Shown: positions 41,108 through 50,806, numbered from the stretch's first letter. The stretch: DNA of 64,000 nucleotides from Microbacterium enclense (GCF_001456955.1 NZ_KQ758469.1:250926-314925); one strand, 5' to 3'. Notes: generated by a model from the sequence alone, not told the origin. Program-made: numbers and translations.

Positions 41108-42808
41108 TCAGGGTCGGGTGAGGAGAGTGGGGATCGCTCGGATGAGTTCCCGGGTGTACGGATGCCGGGGGTCGTCGAAGACCGTGTCGACAGGACCGGA
41201 TTCGACGATCCGGCCGCTGCGCATGACCACCACGTCGTCGGCGACGTGGCGCACCACCCCCAGGTCGTGCGAGATGAACAGCAGGCTGATGCCGAGCTGC
41301 GCGCGCAGGTCGGCAAGCAGGTCGAGCACCTGCGCCTGCACGGAGACGTCGAGCGCCGAGACGGGCTCGTCGCACACCAGAACCTCGGGCTCCACGGCGA
41401 GCGCCCGCACGATCGCGACGCGTTGGCGTTGTCCGCCGGAGAGGGTGAGCGGATGCCGCGACAGCAGGCTCGCATCGAGCCCGACCTGCTCCAGCAGGCT
41501 CGCCGCTCGTTCCCGGCGGTCGCGACGAGCCACCCCGGCCTGTGCGAGCGCCTCGGAGACGATCGCCTCGACGGTGTGACGAGGATCGAACGAACCGAGC
41601 GGGTCTTGGGAGATCACCTGGATGCCATGGCGGCGGGGGCGGCGGAGGCGCTCGGGGGCCGGAACCCAGGGGGTGCCGTCGAGGTCGACCGAGCCGGCGT
41701 CGGGGGTCGTGAGACCGAGCACGATCCCCGCGACGGTCGACTTGCCCGAACCCGACTCGCCCACCACACCCAGTGCGGAGCCCCGGGCGAGGGCGAACGA
41801 CACGTCGTCGACGGCGCGCAGGCGGCCCCCGTCGGGACGGCGGTAGGTCTTGGTGAGCCCGTGCGCCGTCAGCACAGGAGCGGGCGGGCGGGCACCCGCT
41901 GCGGCGGTGGTATCGGCGCCGGGGGCCGCAACGGCGGGGGCCTCGGCGCGCAGGGCCGTCCGCCCAGCCGGGCGGGCACGCGGGGCGGGCGCGAGGGAGA
42001 CGGATGCCGCACCCGAGAGGCGCTCGCCGCGCGTGCGCCCCGAGGGGATGGCGGCGATGAGACGCCGCGTGTACGAATCGGTGGGAGCGGTGAGCACCTC
42101 GCGCGGGGCACCGCGCTCGACGACGCGGCCATCCTTGAGCACGAGGATCTCGTCGGCCAGTTGCGCCACGACCGCGAGGTCGTGGCTGATCAGCAGCAGC
42201 GCGGTGCCGGCCTGGCGAACGCGACCGAGCAGCTGCAGCACCTGCCGCTGCACGGTGACGTCCAGGGCGGTCGTCGGCTCGTCCGCGATGAGCACGCGCG
42301 GAGAGGCGGCCAGGGCGCTCGCGATCAATGCACGCTGGCGGAGTCCCCCCGACAGCTCGTGCGGGTACTGCGCCGCCCGCAGTTCCGGTTCGGGCACGCC
42401 GACGTCGGCGAGCAGACTCAGGGCCCGTGCGCGGCGGGCGCGGCCCGTGGCATCCGAATGGACCCGGACCGCGTCGGTCACCTGCGAGCCGATCCGCACC
42501 AGCGGGTCGAGCGAGACCAGGGCGTCCTGGAGCACGAGAGCCACGTCTCCCCCGCGGACGCGCCGCCACTCGCGCTCGGAGAAGGAACGCAGGTCGGCAC
42601 CGTCGAGGCTGAGTTCGTCGGCCTCCACGAGCGATCCGGGCCCGACCAGGCCGAGCAGGCTGCGCCCGGTAACCGACTTGCCCGACCCCGACTCGCCCAC
42701 GAGCGCGACGCATCGTCCCGGCTCGAGGTCGAAACTCACGCCCTCGACCGCCGGGGCGTCGCCGAAGCGCACGCTCAGATCGCGGACACGCACCAGCGGG
42801 CGGCTCAC
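41108..42808 (-). CDS. Fused dipeptide-type ABC transporter ATPase (DppD-DppF)
   Basis: This 566-residue protein has two complete ABC ATPase domains in one chain. Domain 1 (about residues 1-255) has Walker A GESGSGKS, signature LSGGLRQR and Walker B VLIADEP. Domain 2 (about 300-566) has GESGSGKS, LSGGQRQR and EVLVCDEP. An Ala/Pro-rich linker of about 45 residues joins them. It powers the importer formed by the two adjacent permeases. The GTG at 42808 overlaps the permease stop (GTGA). Such fusions are common in actinobacteria, and the divergent operon has one as well. Confidence 0.93.
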   Translation of the reverse strand: MSRPLVRVRDLSVRFGDAPAVEGVSFDLEPGRCVALVGESGSGKSVTGRSLLGLVGPGSLVEADELSLDGADLRSFSEREWRRVRGGDVALVLQDALVSLDPLVRIGSQVTDAVRVHSDATGRARRARALSLLADVGVPEPELRAAQYPHELSGGLRQRALIASALAASPRVLIADEPTTALDVTVQRQVLQLLGRVRQAGTALLLISHDLAVVAQLADEILVLKDGRVVERGAPREVLTAPTDSYTRRLIAAIPSGRTRGERLSGAASVSLAPAPRARPAGRTALRAEAPAVAAPGADTTAAAGARPPAPVLTAHGLTKTYRRPDGGRLRAVDDVSFALARGSALGVVGESGSGKSTVAGIVLGLTTPDAGSVDLDGTPWVPAPERLRRPRRHGIQVISQDPLGSFDPRHTVEAIVSEALAQAGVARRDRRERAASLLEQVGLDASLLSRHPLTLSGGQRQRVAIVRALAVEPEVLVCDEPVSALDVSVQAQVLDLLADLRAQLGISLLFISHDLGVVRHVADDVVVMRSGRIVESGPVDTVFDDPRHPYTRELIRAIPTLLTRP

Positions 42809-43659
42809 AGCGAGCTCCGTCGGGAGACGTAGCGCTGCTGCGCCCAGCGACCCGCCACGGTGATCGCCACGACCGTCACCGTGATGCAGAGTCCGGGCCA
42901 GATCGACAGCGCGGGCGCGATCGAGAGGTACTGCCGTGACTCGGCCAGCACGAGGCCCCACTCCGGGGTGGGAGGAACGGCACCCAGCCCCAGGAAGCTG
43001 AGGGCGGCACCGAAGATGATCGACACACCGACCCCGAGCACCGCGTTCACGAGAACGGGCCCCAGGCTGTTGGGCACCACGTGGCGGGCGATCAGGCGCA
43101 GCGGCGACAGCCCGAGCGTCACGGCGCTGCCCACGTAGTCCGACTGGCGCACCTGCAAGACCTGCGAGCGCACGAGACGCGCGGAGCCCGGGATGCGCCC
43201 GAGTCCGACCGCCCAGATGACGCTGGCCTGGCCGGGTCCGAGGACGGCGATCGCGACGAGGGCGACGAGCACCTCGGGGAAGGCCAGCAGCACGTCCAGC
43301 CCCCGCGAGACCACGCGGTCGGTGATGCCGCGCGCGTAGCCCGCGATCACCCCGAGCAGGATGCCACCGGCGACGGCGATCACGGTGGCACCGACGCCGA
43401 GCGAGAGCGAGTACCACGCGCCGTGGACGAGCCGGGAGTAGAGGTCGCGTCCGAGTTGATCGGTGCCGAGCCAATGCTCGGCGCTCGGTGGAGCGAAGGC
43501 GTCGGCCGGGTCGCTGGCGAGCGGATCCTGCGTCGCGAGCAGACCGGGGGCGACAGCCGCCACCACCAGCACGCCGATGACGGCGAGGGCGACCACGACG
43601 CCGACGGGGACCCGCTCGCGGCGGGCGGGCGCCGTTCGGGCGGTGAGGCTGAGCGTCAT
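42805..43659 (-). CDS. ABC transporter permease (DppC family)
   Basis: This 284-residue inner-membrane permease has six helices and the family N-terminal region APPSAEHWLGTDQLGRDLYSRL. The cytoplasmic coupling motif is seen around RLVRSQVLQVRQSDYVGSA and ends with LGLGAVPPTPEWG. It partners the DppB-type permease encoded immediately upstream. The ATG at 43659 overlaps that gene by 4 bp. Confidence 0.92.
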   Translation of the reverse strand: MTLSLTARTAPARRERVPVGVVVALAVIGVLVVAAVAPGLLATQDPLASDPADAFAPPSAEHWLGTDQLGRDLYSRLVHGAWYSLSLGVGATVIAVAGGILLGVIAGYARGITDRVVSRGLDVLLAFPEVLVALVAIAVLGPGQASVIWAVGLGRIPGSARLVRSQVLQVRQSDYVGSAVTLGLSPLRLIARHVVPNSLGPVLVNAVLGVGVSIIFGAALSFLGLGAVPPTPEWGLVLAESRQYLSIAPALSIWPGLCITVTVVAITVAGRWAQQRYVSRRSSL

Positions 43660-44669
43660 CGGTTCCTCCGGAGCCGGGGGTCGAGAAGGGGGTAGAGCAG
43701 GTCGACCAGCGTGTTCAGCACGATGAAGACGAAGGCGGCGAAGATGACGACGCCCATCACGAGCGGAATGTCGCGGTCCTGCAGGGCATCGACGGCGAGC
43801 CGCCCGATTCCGGGGCGCGCGAAGAGCGTCTCGATGACGGCCGTCCCGCTGAGGAGCGACCCGACGATGACGGAGCTGAGGGTGAGGGCGGGCAGGCTCG
43901 CGTGACGCAGCACGTGGCGCGAGCGCACGGCACTCTCACCGAGGCCGCGTGAGCGCAACGTCGTCACGAAGGGCTCGTGCAACGCGTGCTCCATCCGCTC
44001 GCGGAGCACCTGCGTGAGCACGCCGATGAGCGGGACCGCGAGGGTCACCACCGGCAGCACGAGGGAGGCGGGGCCGTCGCCGCCGAAGGCGGGCACCCAC
44101 CGCAGACCGAACGAGAACACCGTCATGAGGACGATGCCCAGCCAGAACGACGGCGTCGACACGGCGATGAGCTCGAACCCCTGCGCGAGCAGCCGCGCGA
44201 CGGGCCGCCGCCCGCTGGTGGCCAGCGCGAGGACGACGGATGCCACGATGGCCACGACCATGGCCCACGCCGTCAGTTCCGCGGTCGCGCCGAGCTCCGC
44301 CCACAGGGCCTCGGTCACCGGGACGCCGCGTTGGTAGCTCACGCCTAGGTCGCCGCGGGCGACACCCGCGAGATAGGAGAGGTACTGCACGAGGACGGGC
44401 TGATCGAGTCCGTACCGCTCTGCGACGGCGGCGCGCATCTCGGGGGTGACATCCTGGATGCCCGCCATCAGCTTGTCGAGCGGGTCGCCGGGGATCAGCT
44501 TCACGGCGAGGAACGTCAGGGTCGCGGCCGCCCACACGACGAGGACGATGTCGACGAGCGTGCGCAGGACGGCCCGAGCCGCCGTGCGACCGCGGGAGCC
44601 GCGGCGCTCGTCCGCGACCTCGGCGATCTCGTCGTCGACGAGCTGCGCGGTGGTCGTCTCGAGGGTCAC
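43656..44669 (-). CDS. ABC transporter permease (DppB family)
   Basis: This 337-residue permease has a 35-residue acidic N-terminal extension, then the DppB pattern: first helix VDIVLVVWAAATLTFLAV, IPGDPLDKLM, RYGLDQPVLVQYLSYL, GDLGVSY, STPSFWLGIV, the coupling-helix region EPFVTTLRSRGLGESAVRSR, and the C-terminal NTLVDLLYPLLDPRLR. The GTG at 44669 overlaps the M20 gene stop by 4 bp. Confidence 0.92.
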   Translation of the reverse strand: MTLETTTAQLVDDEIAEVADERRGSRGRTAARAVLRTLVDIVLVVWAAATLTFLAVKLIPGDPLDKLMAGIQDVTPEMRAAVAERYGLDQPVLVQYLSYLAGVARGDLGVSYQRGVPVTEALWAELGATAELTAWAMVVAIVASVVLALATSGRRPVARLLAQGFELIAVSTPSFWLGIVLMTVFSFGLRWVPAFGGDGPASLVLPVVTLAVPLIGVLTQVLRERMEHALHEPFVTTLRSRGLGESAVRSRHVLRHASLPALTLSSVIVGSLLSGTAVIETLFARPGIGRLAVDALQDRDIPLVMGVVIFAAFVFIVLNTLVDLLYPLLDPRLRRNR

Positions 44670-45979
44670 GATCCCACCCGCCGTCGTCCCCCCGCATCCG
44701 CGAACTCCCGGGCGACGTCCGCGCGCAGGTCTTCGTCGGCGAGGAAATCGGCCGCCGCGCCGGCGAGGGCGATGGCGGCGTCCACGAGTGCGTCGAACGC
44801 CGCCGGCTGCACGGTGGTCTCGGCGAAAGCCGCGTTGTGCGGCAGAACCCCCGGGGCTCCCCCGAGACCCAGCGACGGGTGGATCGACGGGACGAACCAG
44901 CTCACGTTCCCCATGTCGGTCGACGGACCGCCCTGACGCGGAACGCGCGACCGCAGGGGCACGACGCGTCCGCGTCGTTCCACGGCCGCCGCCCAGCGGG
45001 TCGTCAACGCGACGTTCGGCCGCAGCGGCAGGTAGGGCGGCGCGAAATCGAGGTCGAGGTCGAGCCGGGTTCCCGTCGACAGCGCGGCGGCTTCGAGGAT
45101 GCCGACCACCCGTTCCACGAGGACGTCGAGGGTGTCGATGTCGTCGGAGCGGATGAGGAACTCCGCCGACGCGCGTTCCGGGACGACGTTGGCCGCCGCA
45201 CCGCCGTCGGTGATGATCCCGTGGATGCGGTCGACGGGCAGGATGTGCTGGCGCAGCAGGGCGATCGACTGGTACGCCGTCACCACGGCATCCAACGCGT
45301 TCAGTCCGAGATACGGACTCAGCGCAGCGTGCCCGGCCCGGCCGTGGTAGGTCGCGGTGAGGCGTCGCACGCCGCTCGTACCCCCGCCGAGGATCGGGCT
45401 GACGTCGTTCCCGGTCGAGGGGTGCACCATGCCGGCGGCGTCGACGTCGTCGAAGCCCCCGGCGCGCAGGATGAGCTCCTTGCCGCCACCGCCCTCCTCC
45501 GCGGGCGCGCCGATGATGCTCACGCGGCCGTCGCCGATGGCATCCGGAACCGCCAGGAAGGCGCCCGCCGCGATCGCGGCGATGATGTTGTGTCCGCACG
45601 CGTGCCCGATGCCGGGGAGCGCGTCGTACTCCGCGATCAGCGCGAAGTGCGGCCCGGTCGACCCGCGGGTGGCGCGGAACGCCGTCGGAAGGCCGAAGGC
45701 GGCTCGTTCGACGGCGGCGCCGTGCGTGTCGAGCAGGTCGGCGATGCGGGCGGCGCTGCGCACCTCCTCGAACCCCACCTCGGGATGGGCGTGCAGGTCG
45801 GTCGCGAGGGCGATGAGCTCGGGGCGCAGGGCCTCGACGCGCTCCGCGATCGCGGCGTGCACGCCCGGCGCGGCGCCGCGGTGGTCACGACGCGGCGTCT
45901 CGTCCGCGACCGCACGGGCACGGCGGCGACCCCAGTCGGTGTAGACGTCGAGGGGATCGACGGGGTGCGTCACGGTCAT
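44666..45979 (-). CDS. M20-family amidohydrolase (AbgB/HipO-like)
   Basis: This 437-residue metal-dependent hydrolase probably cleaves an amide or N-acyl bond of the transported compound. Metal-ligand motifs are visible: LHAHPEVGFEE, EYDALPGIGHACGHN (Asp and His), PAEEGGGGK (catalytic Glu pair) and a dimerisation domain with GRAGHAALSPYLG. The C-terminal GGAPGVLPHN holds the last ligand His. The ATG at 45979 overlaps the upstream stop by 4 bp. Lying between the oxidoreductase and the transporter genes, it may act on the substrate directly after import. Confidence 0.9.
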   Translation of the reverse strand: MTVTHPVDPLDVYTDWGRRRARAVADETPRRDHRGAAPGVHAAIAERVEALRPELIALATDLHAHPEVGFEEVRSAARIADLLDTHGAAVERAAFGLPTAFRATRGSTGPHFALIAEYDALPGIGHACGHNIIAAIAAGAFLAVPDAIGDGRVSIIGAPAEEGGGGKELILRAGGFDDVDAAGMVHPSTGNDVSPILGGGTSGVRRLTATYHGRAGHAALSPYLGLNALDAVVTAYQSIALLRQHILPVDRIHGIITDGGAAANVVPERASAEFLIRSDDIDTLDVLVERVVGILEAAALSTGTRLDLDLDFAPPYLPLRPNVALTTRWAAAVERRGRVVPLRSRVPRQGGPSTDMGNVSWFVPSIHPSLGLGGAPGVLPHNAAFAETTVQPAAFDALVDAAIALAGAAADFLADEDLRADVAREFADAGGRRRVGS

Positions 45980-46920
45980 CGTTCGTCCTTCGAGTGGCGG
46001 GGGTCGAAGACGGTGTCGCCGAGCACGTCGTCCACGAGCGCGGTCACCCGACCGAGGTTCTCGACGTCGAGGCGGAGCCCCGCGGAGCGCGCATTCGAGC
46101 GCAGGTGTGCGGCCGATCGGCTGCCCACGACGGCTCCGGCCCCCGGCAGGGTCGAGAAGATCCAGGCGAGCGCGACCTGCGGGCCGTCGAGGCCGAGAGG
46201 ACCGCCGATCGACGCCAGGCCCTCGAAGAGCGCTCGGTGGCGGTCTGCGGCGATCCCGCGTCCGAGCAACGGCCAGTAGGCCAGGAACGGGATGCCACGC
46301 ACCTCGAGCGTGCGGGCGAGTTCTGCGTCTCCACGAGCGGCGACGTTGTAGAGACTCTGGACGGCGGCGAGATCGGGCTCGAGGGCGAGCACGTCTTCGA
46401 GCTGCGACGCGGTGGGCTGACTGACACCGATGTGCCCGATGAGGCCCTGCGTTTGCAGCTGCTGGAGGGCGCCGAGCTGGTCGGCGAGAGGGTAGTCGGG
46501 GTCGATGCGGTGGAGGTAGACGAGGTCGATCCGCTCGCGGCGCAGCCGGAACAGGCTCGCGTGCACCTGCTGGCGGAGGTAGTCGGGTCGGCCGAGCACG
46601 CCCCATTCACCCGGTCCCGGGCGCAGCATCCCGACCTTCGTGGCCACGAGCACGTCGTCGCGGTCGCCGATGACGTCGCCGATGATCTGCTCGCTCACGG
46701 CCGGACCGAGCGCGTCGGCGGTGTCGATGTGATCGATGCCCGCCTCCAGGGCGGCACGGAGGATCCCACGAGGCACCTCGAGGTCGCGCGGGACGCCCCA
46801 TCCGTCGCCCGCGGTGAGCCGCGCACCGCCGAGGGCGAGGCGCGACACGCGGCGGCCGGCGATGACGAGGCGGTCGGCCACGGACGAATCGGGCAGGGCG
46901 GAGGGCGGGGCGAGGGTCAC
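45976..46920 (-). CDS. Aldo/keto reductase-like protein with altered active site
   Basis: This 314-residue TIM-barrel protein of the aldo/keto reductase family has IDTADALG (Asp66), VLVATKVGM (Lys95) and LVYLHRID (His137). The catalytic Tyr of the usual 'DTAdaYG' motif is replaced by Leu71, so normal carbonyl reduction is doubtful. GSRSAAHLRSNARSA is the cofactor-binding loop. The GTG at 46920 is chosen because AAGGA lies 5-6 bp upstream; an ATG at 46950 would add ten residues without a site. It is the first gene of the nine-gene minus-strand operon. Confidence 0.82.
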   Translation of the reverse strand: MTLAPPSALPDSSVADRLVIAGRRVSRLALGGARLTAGDGWGVPRDLEVPRGILRAALEAGIDHIDTADALGPAVSEQIIGDVIGDRDDVLVATKVGMLRPGPGEWGVLGRPDYLRQQVHASLFRLRRERIDLVYLHRIDPDYPLADQLGALQQLQTQGLIGHIGVSQPTASQLEDVLALEPDLAAVQSLYNVAARGDAELARTLEVRGIPFLAYWPLLGRGIAADRHRALFEGLASIGGPLGLDGPQVALAWIFSTLPGAGAVVGSRSAAHLRSNARSAGLRLDVENLGRVTALVDDVLGDTVFDPRHSKDER

Positions 46921-47221
46921 GGGAATCCTTCGAGGGGTCGGGTGAGCCATGACGCTAGGGGGGACGACGCGGGGCGTCGATGGGGCGCCGTCACGAGAGG
47001 TCAAGGCGCGTAACCCGACGTCAAGAACGGTCATGTTCCGCATCGCACTTGCGAGCGCCAGCGTCGCGAATACCCTGCTGACCTGGCCCGAATGTGCGCT
47101 TAGCGGCCTTCTCTTTCGTCATGACGAATCGTGACCGACGGTTCGAGGACCGACCCGTCTCCGTGGTGGGGTGGAACATCCTGTCTCGCCCGCCGCACCA
47201 CGGCGCCCCTCTGGAGTTCAC
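46921..47221. promoter_or_regulatory. Divergent control region with 14-bp perfect palindrome
   Basis: The 301-bp gap separates two divergent ABC-transporter operons. TTCGTCATGACGAA (47115-47128) is a perfect 14-bp palindrome and a good operator candidate. A plus-strand promoter candidate has TTGCGA (47046-47051) and TACCCT (47068-47073), 16 bp apart. A TAGCGT box on the minus strand near 46951-46956 may serve the other operon. No regulator gene lies nearby. Confidence 0.5.
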
Positions 47222-48874
47222 ATGCCCCGACTCACCCGCATAGCCGTCCCTTCGGTCTCGGCCCTCGCCGTGGTCGCCCTTCTCGCCGGGTGCTCGGCGA
47301 CCGCGACGTCGACGGGTCCCGACGCCGGCACCGAGCCCGTCAGCGGCGGCACCCTCACCTATCTGGAACCGCAGACGTGGACGACGCTGTACCCACCGTC
47401 CGCGGGCTTCTACCCCAACGGCGGCATCGTCAACAACATCACCGACCGCCTGCTGTACCAGAACCCCGACACCCTCGAGCTCGAGCCGTGGATCGCCACC
47501 GACTACACGGTCAACGCCGACGCCACCGAGTACACGTTCGATCTGCGCACCGACGTCACCTACTCCGACGGAACGCCGCTCACCGCCGCCAACGTCGTCA
47601 AGAACATCGACCTCTACGGCAAGGGCGACAAGGACCGCGCCCTGCCGATCTCCGAGGCGATCAACAACTACGGCGGCGGCGAGGTCGTCGACGACGACAC
47701 GGTCGTCTTCCGCTTCACGGCCCCCTCGCCCGGCTTCGCGCAGGCCGTGTCGACCATCAACTCGGGGCTGCTGTCCGACGCGAGTCTCGACCGGACGAGC
47801 GAGGAGTTCGGTCCCGGCAACGCGAAAGAGATCATCGGCAGTGGCCCGTTCGTCATCTCCGACGAGCAGATCAGCACGCAGACCAGCGTCACCGCGCGCG
47901 CAGACTACAACTGGGCTCCCCCGTCGCTGACGCACCAGGGCCCGGCGTACCTCGAGGGCATCGACTACATCGTCGCCGCCGAGAACAGCGTGCGCGTCGG
48001 CACGGTCGTCGCGGGCCAGGCCGATGTCGCCCGCAACATCCCCGCGCCCGACGAGGCGCAGTTCGCCGGCGGCTCGCTGTCGCTGCACGCGGCGGCCACC
48101 AACGGTGTGAACAACGGCCTGAGCTTCCGCTTCCGCGAGCCGCGACTCGAAGACGTCCGCGTGCGCCAGGCGATCATCGCGGGTATCGACCGCCAGAAGA
48201 TCGTCGACACCCTCTTCACCGCCAACTACCCGCTTGCCACCGGCGCGCTCGCCAAGACCGCCCTCGGCTACGTCGACACGTCGTCGTTCTACACCTACGA
48301 CCCCGATGAGGCCGCCGCGCTGCTCGATGAGGCCGGGTGGACGCTCGGCGCCGACGGCATCCGCGAGAAGGACGGCGAGAAGCTCACCCTCGCGTTCAAC
48401 GAGGCGCTGCCCCAGCCCCGCTCGAAAGAGGTCGTGACGCTCATCCAGGAGCAGCTGGGCAAGCTCGGCATCCAGGTGTCGCTGTTCGCGGGCGACATGG
48501 CCGCCCAGACGAAGGCCTCCACCGATCAGAGCACGATCCAGGTGTACCACTCGATGGTCGGCCGCGCGGACTTCGATGTGCTGAAGTCGCAGTACTTCTC
48601 GAAGAACCGCAACACGCTGCTCAACCTGAACCCCGCCGACGGCTCGGTCGGCGACCCGCAGCTCGACACGCTGCTGTCGGCCATCGCGTCGGAGCCCACC
48701 ACGCCCGAGCGCCAGGCGGCGTCCGAAGCCGCGCAGCAGTACCTCGCCGAGAACGCCTACATCCTGCCGATCTTCGAGGAGCCGCAGGTGTTCGGCCTCA
48801 CCGCCAAGGTGCAGGGCTTCGACACCGAGTCGGTCGGACGCCCGTCGTTCTACTCAACCTGGCTCGCCGGCTGA
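47222..48874 (+). CDS. ABC transporter solute-binding lipoprotein (DppA/OppA family)
   Basis: This 550-residue extracellular lipoprotein has a signal peptide with lipobox LLAGC (Cys about residue 24) and family-5 binding-protein elements: GGTLTYLEPQTWTTLYPP, TEYTFDLRTDVTYSDGTPLT, IIGSGPFVIS and DVRVRQAIIAGIDRQKIVD. It binds the substrate for the permeases encoded next. The ATG at 47222 follows GGAG. Its sequence is clearly different from the 39425-41086 protein, so the two importers probably take different substrates. Confidence 0.92.
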   Translation: MPRLTRIAVPSVSALAVVALLAGCSATATSTGPDAGTEPVSGGTLTYLEPQTWTTLYPPSAGFYPNGGIVNNITDRLLYQNPDTLELEPWIATDYTVNADATEYTFDLRTDVTYSDGTPLTAANVVKNIDLYGKGDKDRALPISEAINNYGGGEVVDDDTVVFRFTAPSPGFAQAVSTINSGLLSDASLDRTSEEFGPGNAKEIIGSGPFVISDEQISTQTSVTARADYNWAPPSLTHQGPAYLEGIDYIVAAENSVRVGTVVAGQADVARNIPAPDEAQFAGGSLSLHAAATNGVNNGLSFRFREPRLEDVRVRQAIIAGIDRQKIVDTLFTANYPLATGALAKTALGYVDTSSFYTYDPDEAAALLDEAGWTLGADGIREKDGEKLTLAFNEALPQPRSKEVVTLIQEQLGKLGIQVSLFAGDMAAQTKASTDQSTIQVYHSMVGRADFDVLKSQYFSKNRNTLLNLNPADGSVGDPQLDTLLSAIASEPTTPERQAASEAAQQYLAENAYILPIFEEPQVFGLTAKVQGFDTESVGRPSFYSTWLAG

Positions 48875-48905
48875 GTCGCGCGGAATCGCGGTCCACGGAG
48901 AATCC

Positions 48906-49940
48906 ATGTCGTACGTCCTTCGTCGTGTAGGTCAGGCCGTCCTCGTCCTGGTCCTGGCCTACACGGCGGCCTATCTGCTGCTGGCCGCCCTGCCGGGCGA
49001 CGCCGTGCTCGCCCGCTACGGCAGTCCCGAGCTCGGTTTGACGCCCGATCAGATCGAGGCGATCCGCCAGTCGTTGGGCGCCGACCAGCCGCTGATCGTG
49101 CAGTACGTGCGCTCGATCGCCGGCTTCCTGACGGGCGACTTCGGCTACTCGGTGGCCAGCGGCGCGGCGGTGTCCGACCTCATCGTCACCGCCCTGCCGC
49201 CCACCCTGACCCTCGCCGTGCTGGGGCTCGCCCTGGCGGTCGTGCTCGCGGTGACGATCGCGTTCACCGCGACCTACGGGGGCGGCCGCTGGCTGCGGCG
49301 CGTGTTCCGTGGCATCCCTCCGCTGTTCGTGTCACTGCCGGTGTTCTGGATCGGGATCATCCTCATCCAGGTCTTCTCGTTCCGTCTGGGTCTCGTGCCC
49401 GTGATCGGCGCCAACCCGGCGCAGGCGCTGATACTGCCCGTCATCACCCTGGCGATCCCGATCGCCGCCCCGCTGGCGCAGGTGCTCATGCGCTCGATCG
49501 ACGAGGTTCGGGAGCAGCCGTTCGTGACGGTGGTGCGCGCGCGCGGCGCGAGCACGTCGTGGCTGCTCTGGCGCAACGTCGCCCGCAACGCGGTGCTCCC
49601 CACCCTGACCATGGCCGGCCTGCTGTTCGGCGAGCTCGTCGGTGGGGCGGTGGTCACCGAGACCGTGTTCGCCCGCGCCGGCATCGGGCAGCTGACGGCG
49701 CAGGCCGTCGCCGACCGCGACACCCCGGTGCTGCTGGCGGTCGTGGTGATCTCGACGGTCGCGTTCGTCGCGATCAACCTCATCGTCGATCTGCTCTACC
49801 CGGTGCTCGACGCGCGGCTGCGCACCGCGGCCTCCGCCCGGAGGGGCGCGACGGATGCCACCGAGCGCGCCGTGGACGAGCTCGTGGATGCCGAAGTGGG
49901 CGGTCCCACCCGCGACATGTCCCGTGGAGGCACCGCATGA
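48906..49940 (+). CDS. ABC transporter permease (DppB family)
   Basis: This 344-residue inner-membrane permease has the DppB pattern: MSYVLRRVGQAVLVLVLAY, LLAALPGDAVLARYG, GDFGYSV, SLPVFWIGIILIQVFSF, the coupling region EQPFVTVVRARGASTSWLLW, and NLIVDLLYPVLDARLR. It has an acidic 35-residue C-terminal tail. It lies 31 bp after the binding-protein gene and overlaps the next permease by 4 bp. Confidence 0.92.
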   Translation: MSYVLRRVGQAVLVLVLAYTAAYLLLAALPGDAVLARYGSPELGLTPDQIEAIRQSLGADQPLIVQYVRSIAGFLTGDFGYSVASGAAVSDLIVTALPPTLTLAVLGLALAVVLAVTIAFTATYGGGRWLRRVFRGIPPLFVSLPVFWIGIILIQVFSFRLGLVPVIGANPAQALILPVITLAIPIAAPLAQVLMRSIDEVREQPFVTVVRARGASTSWLLWRNVARNAVLPTLTMAGLLFGELVGGAVVTETVFARAGIGQLTAQAVADRDTPVLLAVVVISTVAFVAINLIVDLLYPVLDARLRTAASARRGATDATERAVDELVDAEVGGPTRDMSRGGTA

Positions 49941-50806
49941 CCGTCTCGCCCCCCGTGGCACAGCGCGACGCGATCGCCGAACCCGGCGTGGGCCGGGTCC
50001 GGTGGCGCGATCTGTGGTCTCGCGTCGGCTTCGTCATCCCCGCGCTCGTCGTGGTCGTCGCCCTGCTGTGGGCGGTGTTCCCGGGCCTGTTCACCGCCCA
50101 GAGCCCGACCGAGACCGCGGCCCTCGCGCTGCAGCCGCCGAGCGCCGAGCACTGGTTCGGCACCGACGCGACCGGCCGCGACCTCTACGCGCGCGTCGTC
50201 TACGGCTCCTCGCAGTCGATCATCGGCGCCCTCATCGCGGTGCTCGTGGGCCTCGTGGTCGGTACCGCCATCGGTCTGGCCGCCGGGGCGATCCGCGGCG
50301 CCGTCGACGAAACGCTCATGCGTATCGTCGACGTGCTGCTCGCGATCCCCGCCCTGCTGCTCTCGCTCGCCGTCGTCATCCTGCTCGGGTTCGGCACCAC
50401 GAGCGCCGCGGTCGCGGTCGGCGTCACCTCGATCGCCGTCTTCGCCCGGCTCGCGCGTTCGCGGGTGGTGAGCGTGCGCGTCACCGATTTCGTCGAGGCG
50501 GCCTACGGCTCGGGCGGCACGTTCTTCGGCGTGCTGTGGCGGCACATCCTGCCCAACTCGCTGACGCCGGTGATCGCCCTCGCCGCGCTGCAGTTCGGCT
50601 CCGCCATCCTGCAGATCTCCACCCTCGGCTTCCTCGGCTACGGGGCACCGCCGCCGACGCCCGAGTGGGGTCTGCTCATCGCCGAAGGCCGCAACTACGT
50701 CGCCACCGCGTGGTGGCTCACGGTGCTGCCCGGCCTCGTCGTCGTGCTCGTGGTGCTGTCGACCAACCGTCTGAGCCAAGCCCTTCGGGGAGGGGATGCC
50801 GCGTGA
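49937..50806 (+). CDS. ABC transporter permease (DppC family)
   Basis: This 289-residue permease has six helices, the family motif QPPSAEHWFGTDATGRDLYA and a C-terminal LGYGAPPPTPEWGLLIAEG. It forms the translocation pore with the protein encoded just upstream. The ATG start overlaps the previous stop (ATGA), and its own stop overlaps the ATPase start (GTGA), so the importer subunits are translated in tight coupling. Confidence 0.92.
   Translation: MTVSPPVAQRDAIAEPGVGRVRWRDLWSRVGFVIPALVVVVALLWAVFPGLFTAQSPTETAALALQPPSAEHWFGTDATGRDLYARVVYGSSQSIIGALIAVLVGLVVGTAIGLAAGAIRGAVDETLMRIVDVLLAIPALLLSLAVVILLGFGTTSAAVAVGVTSIAVFARLARSRVVSVRVTDFVEAAYGSGGTFFGVLWRHILPNSLTPVIALAALQFGSAILQISTLGFLGYGAPPPTPEWGLLIAEGRNYVATAWWLTVLPGLVVVLVVLSTNRLSQALRGGDAA

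Noticed and set aside
38795..42832. A 1345-codon open frame on the plus strand
   Set aside because: It lies opposite four well-supported genes (LLM, binding protein, ATPase, permease), is Arg/Gly/His-rich with no domains, and is a shadow of GC-rich codon use.
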